Positions 1 through 9,809 of a stretch of 64,000 bases of DNA are shown here, piece by piece (the stretch's first letter is position 1; each line of letters begins with the position of its first letter). Source of the stretch: Rhynchosporium graminicola (Eukaryota > Ascomycota > Leotiomycetes > Helotiales > Ploettnerulaceae); NCBI GenBank assembly GCA_900074885.1, contig FJUW01000037.1, forward strand, positions 310,001 to 374,000, given 5' to 3'. The notes under the pieces are model-generated. The model had not been told where the DNA came from. It did no database searches and saw only the letters and a list, made by a program, of their open reading frames with translations. The translations under genes were made by a program, and so were the position numbers.

Positions 1-1
1 T

Positions 2-55
2 GATGAGGTGATTGCTGTTATGGAGGATGAGGCTAGGGTCAAGTACATTCCGTAA
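2..55 (+). CDS. C-terminal fragment of an unidentified protein (left edge)
   Basis: An open frame enters from the left edge and reads DEVIAVMEDEARVKYIP followed by TAA at 53-55. It is too short to assign a family. A perfect donor consensus GTAAGT lies at 52-57 across the stop codon, so the coding region could instead splice at 51/52 and continue beyond. The charged, uninterrupted reading suggests real coding sequence, but one edge fragment cannot prove it. Confidence 0.35.
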   Translation, partial: DEVIAVMEDEARVKYIP

Positions 56-361
56 GTCTTCGGGTCTTGGTGTTGAGGAGTATGCGGAGCTAATAGGAAG
101 TAGGAGGGATGGAAGTGCCACGGAGGCTGACTGATTGCTGAGGGTTGATGGTGGTGATCACTTGGGAGTAACAACGGTTGAGGGACATGCACAATGGCGG
201 AATGGAACATGGGGTGCAGGAAAAGCGACAAGGAGTCAGGGAGTTTTGGAGTTATTCTACGGTATTTTTCCGCATGGAAATACAAATGGTATCAAATCAA
301 CGCCGAATCCCCAATGCCTGAAATTTGCCCCCAAATACGCCTGTGAAATTTAATGTCGATC
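56..361. other. intergenic, no gene seen
   Basis: This stretch separates the left-edge fragment from the 3' end of the Kin17-like gene. It holds only short chance reading frames and is probably 3' untranslated sequence of two converging genes. Confidence 0.5.
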
Positions 362-1413
362 CTAGAAACGCGGCTTCTTTTGCGGTGGACCTCCGAGCCC
401 TGACGGACCTCTCTTGTTCTTACGATCAATCTCCTCTCGCATGATGCGCTCTGCTTCACCTATTCTCTTTGGCTGTTCAATAATTGTGGCTTTCTTTCCT
501 CCCAGCGCCTTTTTCTTCGCAGCAGCAAAGACGTTCTTGGGCTTGCTGGAGAATCCCATCTTCATAGAGATCTTTGCGGGTGTGGCAGGCTTCTCCGTGG
601 CTTCTTCTACAGGCACCACAGAAGATTTCTCTTTCCCTTCTTCGAATTCATTGGGCTTCGATATCAATCCTGGCTCCGTCGCCGATATCTCCTTAAGTAG
701 CTCTGGCTTCGAACCGGCTGGTTTGGCTGCAAAGCTCAGCTTGATCTTCTCTCCATCCGCACGCTTCAATTCCTTCTCGGTGTCCTCTGGATCATGCTCG
801 CTGCGACCCTCGGCATCCAGTTTCGCCCTCCTTACCTGCTCTCTGATGGCCGCCTGCTCCCTCTCCTCATCTCCCCTATCCTGCCTTTCTCTCTTCCGGA
901 TAGCGTCCGCTCTCCTCAGGGCTTCGGGCGAATTATCGATCCACGCGACATGTAGTCCCTTCTCATCATCCTCAACTCTACAAATGCCTTCTCTCCCCAG
1001 GAACTTCGCAAACTCTGTTAAAGAAGGCCATTTGGTCGAATTCATGTGCACGTGCTCCTTGTTATGAATGTATTCCTGGTAGAAATGATTCAAGTTGACC
1101 TTCTTCTCGCCGTGGGATGTGCGCAGAAGCTGTAGAAAGTCTTTCTGGAACTGATTACTGTAGTCGTTGATGAACTTCTTTGGATCTTCACCGACGAGGA
1201 GCATTTGTCGGACGTGCGACTCGGACTGAGTATGCATTTTGAAGCCATTCTCGTCGCGCATCTGCCGCTCGCAGACCTGGAAAGCTTGTCAGCTGAGGCG
1301 CGAGAAAGTTGGATGGGGAATCCTACCTGGCAGTACCATCGCAGACGCTGTAACCCTTTGGACTTAAGCTTGTTATTCAGATGCTTCGTGGATCCTACTT
1401 CAGCTTTCGGCAT
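362..1413 (-). CDS. Kin17-like C2H2 zinc-finger protein
   Basis: Two exons on the minus strand, 1327-1413 and 362-1276, with a 50-bp intron (1277-1326, GTAGGA...TTCCAG), give 333 residues. The protein opens with the Kin17 signature: a basic stretch, then a zinc finger with Cys28, Cys31, His44 and His50, and next a conserved winged-helix-like region (residues about 50-165) containing HVHMNSTKWPSLTEF. The second half is low-complexity and rich in Lys, Glu and Ala, ending in a basic KKPRF tail that looks like a nuclear localisation signal. Kin17 proteins are nuclear nucleic-acid-binding factors linked to DNA replication, repair and RNA processing. Animal members are somewhat longer and carry a C-terminal KOW domain not visible here. 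The ATG at 1413 is the first in frame and supplies the zinc-finger exon. Confidence 0.93.
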
Positions 1414-2612
1414 TTTGGCGGTTTATTGGAGAGTTGAATAGAGTGACGGTCTTCGAGGCCTCGGAGGAGGGATGGCAGTTTAGAAGGCTGAGGCTGAACT
1501 CTAAATCGTTTATCGTGGCGCTCGAGATGGTCCGTGCTCGGTCCAGATTCCAGGAGCGGCTAATTAATTTTTGGCCGCATAATTCCTTCACCCAGTTTAG
1601 TCTACCCTTTCCTTTCAACACTGGAAAATGTGAAGTTGGAATCAAGTGGATCAGAGATCTTTCTTTATAGCTTGACTTGGATAGAAGTATGCTTGCTTGC
1701 CTTGGATGCCCTACCAGCCCGTCACCAGCTAGCTGTCTTCAGCTTAGGTCGATATTCTGTTTGTTATCAAGTCGTTGGTAAGTAGGTATGTGATGATCGT
1801 TCAATCGGTCCACAAGCACAGTCTTGAGAGAACAGGTGGATTGGATGGAGTATGAGATATCCTCGAGGGAGCGAACTCGATCGGAAAGCCAGAGCAGATC
1901 GTCAAATTCCTTGATTTCCGATCACAAGCGAGATGCATACTTCCATTTCCAGAGCAATAAAAACATAAGTAATCCCTGTCCCATCTCTTTGACTGAAGCA
2001 TCTTTACGCTGAAGCAATAATCCTCTGCTACAAAGCTTCTTGATCTGATGGGTAGGGGCCAGACTTCAATTTGCGACTGGGAAATGTGTACAATCCAAAT
2101 AATGTCATCCTCGGAACCCAACCCAGCAAGAATTCAATCCCGCAAGTCAGCTTGGTTTTATCGCATTCAACGATTTCCCATCCCAAATACTAGTTTTACA
2201 AGACAAGATGTCGCATAAGACCTTCCATGACGTCCTTATCTTCCGGCGACAAATGAAAACCTGCGCTGCAAGCCTGTTTTGCTTGGCACATTACGATCAA
2301 GATCGGCATGAGCACCTCGTCAGGAATAAGTTGACATCTGTTGGATATTGTGATGGCTTTTTCCGACAGTGACTCTCAGATTGACAGGAATGATTTGATC
2401 CCTTCCATATGCGATAGAAGTTGCGATCAAAGACTGTAACGTCGCCGCAGCCACGCCAAGCGTCGGAAGCAGCAGGGACAAACAAGCTGCAGTACATGAT
2501 TCGGAATTCAACTTCATATGTTTCATGTGAGCCTGGAACATACAACCCTTCATCTGGAGAGCAGATTCAACGTACATCAGCTTACAGACTAAGCCTAAGC
2601 TCGCTTGACAAG
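1414..2612. other. intergenic between Kin17-like and RTA1-like genes
   Basis: This is a divergent promoter region of about 1.2 kb between two genes transcribed away from each other. No frame in it resembles a known protein or has coding character. It presumably contains both promoters and 5' leaders, but no specific binding sites were recognised. Confidence 0.5.
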
Positions 2613-3551
2613 ATGTCCGACGGCAGACCCAGCAGAGGCTATGTCGACCCCAATTTCCCCAATCCCATGGGTCCCAACGATGCAACGATCATCATCTATG
2701 GGTAAGATCTGCCCTACCAAAATTCCAAAGGCTAAATTTATGCTGAAGTAAATAGATACACCCCAAATTTCGCATTTTGTATCCTCGGGACCGTTTGCTT
2801 CGCACTCCTCTTCTTCGCTCATCTCTTCCAAACACTTCGCTCACGTCTCTGGTCCTTTATCCCTCTGACAATTGCATGTGTTATGGAGGTTGTTGGATAC
2901 GTCTTTAGAGCTTTCTCATCCCGCAAAGACCCATACCGAGTCACGTTCTTCGTCGTCCAGTATTTCCTCATCGTCACAGCTCCCGTGCTGATATCAGCTT
3001 CTATCTACGTTTGTTTGACGAGAATTGTGGGGTGGGCGGGTGATGCGGGCCTGGATTTGAGTACTCGGAGTGTATTGCTGAGAAAGAAAGTCGTGTTGTG
3101 GACCTTCATCACCATCGACGTGTTTTGCACCATTTTGCAAATTACTGGAGCTGGCATGATTGGTGGCGCAACATCGAATGGGAAGGACCCCAGCACCGCG
3201 AACAACATCCTCCTTGCTGGTCTAGCAATTCAGACAGCAGCGTATTTTTTGTATCTCCTACTATTGTCGTTCGTCATCGTCGCAATCTACCGTGATCGAG
3301 ATATGGCCTTGAAGTTAAACAAGAGTCCTTTCCTGTTAATGTTGGCAGCTGCTAGCATTTTGATCTTCATCAGGACAGTGTTTCGACTCGCGGAAACTAG
3401 TCAAGGTGTCTTCGGGCATCTATCAAGCCATGAGGCCTATTTTGGTGGTTTGGAATTTGCCCCGGTTGTTATTGCTGTACTGATATTGGCTGTGTGGTTT
3501 CCAAGTCGCTGGCCAGCTACGAGTAGAAGGATCAAGGTTGAGAGTGCATGA
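2613..3551 (+). CDS. RTA1-like seven-helix membrane protein
   Basis: Exons 2613-2701 and 2756-3551, joined across a 54-bp intron (GTAAGA...AATAG), give 294 residues. The start MSDGRPSRGYVDPNFPNPMG is followed by the family's YGYTPN motif, which the splice restores. About seven hydrophobic segments follow, including those starting near FAFCILG, WSFIPLTIACVMEVVGY, FFVVQYFLIVTAPVLI, VVLWTFITIDVFC, LLAGLAIQTAAYFLY, LLMLAAASILIFIRT and FAPVVIAVLILAV. RTA1-family proteins (Rta1, Rsb1, Rtm1) are fungal plasma-membrane or ER proteins linked to lipid translocation and resistance to toxic lipids or drugs. The substrate of this member cannot be read from the sequence. Family confidence is high and function is known only at family level. 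Confidence 0.93.
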
Positions 3552-3784
3552 AGCATTGGGTAAAGTCTATCAAGAAAGGTCCGCCAGGCATGAGATCGGA
3601 AAAGAGCTCGCAGTTTGTATATGTTCAGCGTCGGGAACAGATTTTGTTCGCGATTAAGGATTTGGATAACTTTTAATTATGCTTCAGACATAGAATGATA
3701 AGCAATTACCTTCTTCGATCAGTCATCCTCGCCTGGGCACTGCCAGGATCCCACAGATTGAATCCTCGCTTTAAATAGGCCTTA

Positions 3785-4417
3785 TCATAAAGACCTCAAT
3801 GAAATCTTTCTCACCCAGCACACCTTCCGCTTTCCCCTCCAGTTCAACCACCAATCTCTCAACCTCTCAACCTCTCGAAATCCAAGATGCTCATAGATCG
3901 GCTTTCCATCTGGGCTTGCCTCAAGGTAAGTCTCCGTCCCATCCGCAACCGACTTCTCAATTCCCCATCTGAGTAAATTCCCCGCGGCACCCTTCCCTTG
4001 ATACTCGGTCCTCGTGCAAATAATTTCTAGGTACCAATGCCTCTTCCCCTTCATGATCGCCGCGTGACGATCGACTAAACTTCCAAAGAAGTGGTTGGCA
4101 ATTTTAGAATCAGCTCCTGCTGGCCATTCAGGCAGGTCAGCGTCCCCGAAAAGGCCATCGCCATCGCGGCCGACCCACTTTGCGTATGCGACGACTGTCT
4201 GATCTGGAGAATCAGAGTCGTAGATGCATATGAAATGGGAATTGAGATCTTCTATTTCTTCGACGCACCATGTCCAAGCTGGGAAATCCCGCGATCCTAG
4301 AATGGAAGCTCGAGGAAAGACGAGCAGTGAGATTGCGTCGACTGAAAATGCGGAGAAATAAATATCTGTGTGTACTGCGGCATCTGCTGCGGTTGCTTTG
4401 CGGAGTGTGAGAGGCAT
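3785..4417 (-). CDS. GNAT-family N-acetyltransferase
   Basis: A single exon of 210 residues with an ATG at 4417. The N-terminal LRKATAADAAVHTDIYFSAF is typical of small fungal GNATs. The acetyl-CoA binding motif A is visible around residues 135-145 as TEYQGKGAAGNLL, the Q/RxxGxG/A signature, and the closing motif is PIYEHLGFREVERL. These enzymes move an acetyl group from acetyl-CoA to a small-molecule or protein amine. The acceptor cannot be inferred. The gene lies tail-to-tail with the RTA1-like gene (233 bp apart), with no sign of joint regulation. Confidence 0.88.
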   Translation of the reverse strand: MPLTLRKATAADAAVHTDIYFSAFSVDAISLLVFPRASILGSRDFPAWTWCVEEIEDLNSHFICIYDSDSPDQTVVAYAKWVGRDGDGLFGDADLPEWPAGADSKIANHFFGSLVDRHAAIMKGKRHWYLEIICTRTEYQGKGAAGNLLRWGIEKSVADGTETYLEASPDGKPIYEHLGFREVERLRDWWLNWRGKRKVCWVRKISLRSL

Positions 4418-5028
4418 GATTAGGAATTGTTTTGATAGTTTAAAAGCAAAGAAGGAATGATACTTAATTATTTATGGAGGTTCAAAATTATGCAGATGGT
4501 AAGAGCTAAGGCATCTGGGAAACCGTTCCCGATGGAGAGTTTGCTGTTGTGAGTGAGTGAGTCAAAGAAACGTCTTATTGATGAATTCTGAGCAAGATCT
4601 TATGACTGGTAACCATCCCAATTCCGTTCCTTGCGACGAGACAGAGATCGTTCCGGAGACTCCATGCAACGTTTATCCACTTAAGTTAGTCCTCAAACGG
4701 TAAGGTGTCAATGAGTAAGCGAGCATCTGGGGTAAGCTGTTGCTGTCAAACCCCACCTGTCAATATGTGAAGCTGCGGATAAATATATCTAGAGTCCCTG
4801 CCACTCATATGGTCAACCCATGTGAGTTCAATTAGGCTCAATAGATTTGGCAATTCATTGTCGCAAGTCAATTGATGCAGCTATGGTAAGTACACGTATC
4901 TTCAATCGCTACAGAAAGATATCAAATCGCCGGTGAGCAGGTATAAGCTGGTTCTTTGCGAGCTTCATGCCAGATATTCTTCTTTCTGGAATGCCTTATA
5001 TTCTTCTTGATCAGCAGTATTCTTGAAA
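4418..5028. other. divergent promoter region
   Basis: This stretch lies between the GNAT gene (minus) and the small secreted protein (plus). An AT-rich segment near 4779-4790 (gataaatatatct) could be a TATA element for the plus-strand gene. No other element was recognised. Confidence 0.4.
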
Positions 5029-5481
5029 ATGAGGTCCCTCCTCTTCCTATCATTCCTCCAACTAGCTTTGAGCACTTCCAAACCACCCGTTACGCCCTCC
5101 CTCGACCGCAATCAACCTATCTACATCGGCCAATCCTTCTACCCTCCAACTATGACTTTCATGGCATGGCAGTCGACCTCCCAAAAGCTTATGCAAGACT
5201 GGTGTACCCGATCTACCGACTGTTCCGACCATCGCATTTTCTCCTTAGGTGGGGTCGAGGGTTTGCAGATCCATGACTACTTTGACAGAGAGGCGTATTT
5301 AACACGAATGGGAGATAGATTCGCGGAGTGTGTTATTACACCAGAGAGTGTCAGGATGGGTGTTTGTGGGACTGCCGAAGGCGCAAAGAGATTTCCGGGG
5401 CCTGGGGTCAGGAAGTGGACATGCTGGGTCGATGAGAAGGAGGGACTGGAAGGAGGTCCGGATCAGACAAGGGAGGCATAG
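5029..5481 (+). CDS. small secreted cysteine-containing protein
   Basis: 150 residues, single exon. The first ATG in frame is 5029; a TTG two codons upstream is not a likely eukaryotic start. MRSLLFLSFLQLALS is a good signal peptide, with cleavage expected around residues 15-18. The mature part is about 133 residues and contains five cysteines, two of them in WCTRSTDC. There is no membrane segment or known domain. Size, signal peptide and Cys content fit a secreted effector-like or cell-surface protein, but no family is recognised. An odd cysteine count leaves at least one unpaired. Moderate confidence that it is a gene, low on function. Confidence 0.6.
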   Translation: MRSLLFLSFLQLALSTSKPPVTPSLDRNQPIYIGQSFYPPTMTFMAWQSTSQKLMQDWCTRSTDCSDHRIFSLGGVEGLQIHDYFDREAYLTRMGDRFAECVITPESVRMGVCGTAEGAKRFPGPGVRKWTCWVDEKEGLEGGPDQTREA

Positions 5482-7328
5482 CTGATAGATGGTGATAGAT
5501 GAAGAATTCTGCTGTTACAGTCTATGAAGGAAGTTCGAGTAGCGCACCCACAGACACATTTACAAGCTGAGCACAAGGGGTGGACGGTTGTATATGGCAT
5601 TGGCGGGCAAAGAGAGAAGAGGCGCCGTTCCATGTCTCTAGCAACTGGCGCTATACCTCACAAATACACAGGAAGAATAGTTCGATTTGATGTATTTTCC
5701 ATAATTCAATTCTATACCTGCTTTCTTGTGGCGTCAACCGAATTATTTCGTGTAATGTAGCTGGAATGAAGCTGTGCATTCAAGCCATAGCATTTCCCTC
5801 GCATTCAGATATATCATTTTGCGGCGTTTTCGTCTAACCAGAATTCTTCCTGTCCCTTGTCCCCAACTGTGCCTATATCTCTTTTTCTTCCCTTCAGCAT
5901 TTCTTTCCATCTCTTTCAATGCTTTGTTCAGCTCAGCTTTCTTGTACCCATACATCTCGAACACAACGACCCCCCACACCTTACCCTATATTTTATGCAA
6001 AGTTTTCGCTACATCGAACATGTTTACCTGTGTAGAAGCGTTTTAGCCCACCATACCCATTTCATGTGTAACCGCTCTTCTGCCTCTGTAAGCAAAGGCA
6101 TGCCGCTGCTTTAAGTTTTGCGTCTACAGCGTATTGTACCCGGTTGCCAGAGCACGCAGGTTCACGCTCGATGCCTCTTGGCCGACGCACGGCATTGGGC
6201 GCATGTTCAAAGAGCTCGGTCTCGTTGGTGGAATAGACTTGTGCGCTTCTCAGCCAGCCAGCTTAAAAAAGGCTTGTGTTGGTGACTGAGGGTGCGACGA
6301 AACAGTGTGACGCTGAGGGAAATGGATGAGGAGGCCAGGAAGCACCACCTTCAAAGCTATTTAATATGCCCAGACGTAAGGAGGGGTTCACGTCTTTCCC
6401 AACCCTTTGATATGGCTTTGAGTACTTCAGTCACAACAACTTTTCGAGTTTTCTAGCATTCAGAAAGAAACTTTGTTCTCGCGAAATTCAAATGCCAGTA
6501 AAGTTACCTCCTTGAGTTTACTTAAGTTGTTTAAGAATTGGACAGACGTGGACATTCAAGGCAAACGACAATTGAACTTCATAATACACCTTGATCACTA
6601 TGACACGCAGCAACGAAGTTGACCATAAATCGCAGCTAAGTAACCTCCGGTTCCCCTCGTACTCATACATAAATCAAGACCTCTACAACTATCTACGTTG
6701 AAGCAGATATTTTCAGAAGGAAGCATCCAGCAAACATGTGTAGGACACCGCGCGTAGAAATACACTTCTCGAGGTAAGGAGTACATCTGAAGTGATATTA
6801 GAGCTCGCCCGATATTGGAGTACATATTTTGACGCAATGTCATGAAGATTTACTAGGACTTTTCTCAGAGATCTTTTTAATGTCACGAAACTCTTCCTTG
6901 ACTTTACTCGAAGGACTTCCTAATGTCACGGAGTTGTTATATGACTTCACTTGAGCGACATTGCGAAGTCCTGTGAGATCTGGATGATGGACTATTTTGA
7001 AGCCTATTGCGAAGATATGCTCCCACCAAAGTTTCCAGGGTTGTCGAAGGAGTATGACAAATTAGCCACTATGGGTCGTGATAGTCTTCACTTCTTTTCA
7101 GGAGAAATCTTATTGAGCTTTCATGTATACTATATCATCTGTTTGAAAGCCTATTAGGCCATTGGGGTGATTTTGGTTTTGTATCATTGCTGAGAGTGCG
7201 CATAGCTGGAAGATCCGAATATGTCTACATCCCCTTTGTTCATCTCGCTTCCTGAAATAAGAAATCAGTAAACAATTCGCATGTTTGCCAAGGAGCAAGG
7301 TTGTGCAACATGCAAGCGAGATCGGAGG
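5482..7328. other. gene-free stretch
   Basis: About 1.8 kb with only short unsupported frames and no recognisable domain. A pyrimidine-rich segment lies around 5820-5930. No tRNA or other RNA gene was recognised. Confidence 0.45.
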
Positions 7329-7480
7329 TACGGAAGGCGGTGGACAGTGGGTCTCGCCCCCCTCCATGCTGTACTCTTCAAATTTATGGAGAAAAACTTC
7401 GAAATCTTGATAGTTGATTGGAAACATGGCTATAATTCTCGACAAGGGGGGGCGAGACCCACTGTCCACCCCCTTTCGTA
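7329..7480. mobile_element. short inverted-repeat element (MITE-like), 152 bp
   Basis: The two ends are inverted copies of each other. Positions 7329-7362 pair with 7447-7480 over 34 bp with two mismatches, and the inner 24 bp (GGTGGACAGTGGGTCTCGCCCC plus CC) are perfect. The spacer is 84 bp and non-coding. Both outer ends carry TA, the target dinucleotide of Tc1/mariner-type transposons, so this looks like a small non-autonomous DNA transposon. No second copy was noticed in the window. Confidence 0.55.
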
Positions 7481-7682
7481 CTCGAAACTCGTTCGACGAG
7501 CTATCCTGCTTATAATGCCCTTCACCGCTATGTCTATGAACTTGGGCTGGTTCCTGATGAATTCAAGATTTAATAATCTGTATCCACGAGAAGAGTAATA
7601 ATAAGAACAATTATCAAGTCTTCAATAGGTTTGAGTCAGAGCATTGTGTAGACTTCCTCAAGAGTTCCGTCAACCTCGCCTA

Positions 7683-9809
7683 TCAACGACCCAGATGTAT
7701 CCCAGTCACTCCATTCTTTGCCTTGAATCGAGTCCATTTTTCCGCTGCCGTGGCACCACTTTCAAGACCTAAATCCTCCGCTACGAGCTTCCAGTTGAGA
7801 CCGACGAGTTCATTGTTATCTGTTATTTGGCCGATGATTGAGAGGAGGAGCTTGTAATTATCTTCGACGGCTTCTTCAACTGATACGATCCTGGGCTGCA
7901 GATTGCGAATGACGTGGTCCTCCTCATCAAAGTCCAAGTCCTCACCTCTCAAATCCATGTCATCTCCCGGCTGAACAAGATCATCAGGACTTGAGTCGTC
8001 TTCCTATGGTGAGTGTAATAGCATAGTGCTTGTAGTGATAAACAGATCGTGGTAAAGCGAAGCTTACCATTCCAGTGAACTCGGCATTTCTAGCGGTCGT
8101 CTCAAAGATAATATATATCCTGCCTCTAGTCCCCTTCAAGCCGGATCTCTTCTGGTCCCACACTTCTTGGGTCAGATCAACATCATTGAGTTCCCCATCC
8201 TCATCTCTCTCGATGATGTAGTTTCTTGCGATGACACAGTTCAAATCATTCAGAACAAAGAACTCGCGAATGGCATTGCGGATCTGGTACGTGCGAGCGT
8301 ATTCTTCCGAGAAGCAATCCTGGATGTTGAGTAGTTAATCCAGCAACTCTTCTTGTTCCTCAATGTTCTCATATCCACCGCCGTGGGCTGGGTTATTCCG
8401 ATTATGCCAGATAACAGTGACGCCTTCAGTGCCCTCTTCTTTCTTCTGCTCCTTCTCGAGTTCCTCTCGCTTTGTATCCTCCAAATCAGTGTGGATGAAC
8501 TCTTGTGGGATGGTGGTAGTACTGATGCCAGCCTTGAGAAATCGCCTCTGGTCATCTATGCATCGTCTCAGAGCTGTTTCTATGAGTCGCCAGAGTGGAA
8601 AATCGGTTCCTCCATAGCCGCCGAAGATTCCCTCATCATGCAGCTTGTTCTCATGCGTAAAGGTCGTAATGAACCAGGCGTAGGCTTCGGCTGGTTTCAT
8701 TTTTCCGAGAGTTCGATCGATACCAAGTGTTAAGTATTTTCAATCATTGTAGTGATGGGCAACAGTGTTCAATACGAAATCGGGCATTGGCGGATCTCTA
8801 TCGATGACTTTGCCATCACTTCCCAAAAAATGGTCATTCCAGAACACACGAAAATGATTCGCGAAAAGCTTCGGATTCCGCATCCATCCTTGGAGCTGCA
8901 GTACCGAATCGAAGTACCTATCCATATCTTTCTGAAGATGGGACCAGGCTGTTGTAGGAGTATGTCTGGCCTTGGAAGGCTTCACAGATGCTGACGTCTT
9001 CGGAGGCACAGGTTTCTTCGCCGTGTTGGCAGTCCCTGGTTTTACCTTCTTTCCGGAGAGATCTTGTCAGGCCTTGATGCCGCAGCACGCTTCATGCTTG
9101 TACTTGGACCTGGACCTCCGCCATCTATTCTCGAAGATCCGCTACCTGGTGAAGTGTTAGTAGATGTCATGAAGGAGTCTCGACCTGGAGATGTAATATT
9201 GCCAAGGCCTCTCCAAGTATTCTGCTCTGACGATGACGAACCTTGACTTTGTGTACCTTTAGGGCTTCTGGGTGTTTGTGCAGCCGCCTTGGTCCTTGTT
9301 GACGAGGTCGAGTTTGCCTGTGTAGTAGTAGTCTTTGAAGCTGTAGCTTGAGAGGGCGCTGAAGGGCCTTGCATCAACGTTGAAGCTGCAGATGTGCTGG
9401 AGATAACGACTTAGGGAACTGTGGTATTGGTGCTGGCCTGACCAGGTAATGATGTCTGCAGTGGAGGAGCTGAGACGTTTATCTTTGCAACTGGTTGAGC
9501 TGAGCTGGACTTGTCTGCTGTCGGAGGAGCTGAGCTGGGTGTGTTCACAGCTGGTTTAGCTGAGCCGGAATCGTCTGCTGTTGAAGCTGAGACGGTTATC
9601 TTTGCAGCTGGTTGAGCTGAGCTGGATTCGATTACAGTCGAAGCAGAAGATTTTGATGCTGGAGTCTTCACCGCATTGGTTGTGGCTGGTAGACTTCCTA
9701 CACTCGTATTCGCCTTGTCAGGGGCTACAGGAAATGCTTGAATGCTTCCATCTCTTGACGCAGCTGGAGTATCTTTGGGCTTAGCTTTGGCTTTACCTCT
9801 GGGAGCCAT
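7683..9809 (-). pseudogene. broken gene with C-terminal Myb-like domain
   Basis: Read on the minus strand from ATG 9809, the frame begins MAPRGKAKAKPKDTPAASRD and continues through a Ser/Thr/Ala-rich region. It meets TAA at 9411-9413, continues in frame, then needs a one-base frame change near 9042-9060. It goes on through an unrecognised conserved-looking region (MDRYFDSVLQLQGWM... FRVFWNDHFLG) with in-frame TGA at 8740-8742 and TAA at 8335-8337. A proper intron, 8004-8067 (GTAAGC...CATAG), joins the last exon, 7683-8003. That exon ends in a small Myb-like helix region, YKLLLSIIGQITDNN... WKLVAEDLGL... WTRFK, matching the gene at 20.7-21.1 kb. Both TAA codons could come from CAA by a CpA-to-TpA change, as in repeat-induced point mutation. 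An unseen weak intron could remove the 9411 stop, but the frame change and the TGA have no such explanation. Confidence 0.6.

Noticed and set aside
414..1067. 217-codon plus-strand frame
   Set aside because: It is the antisense shadow of the Kin17-like exon, and its Ser/Phe-rich composition follows from the opposite coding strand.
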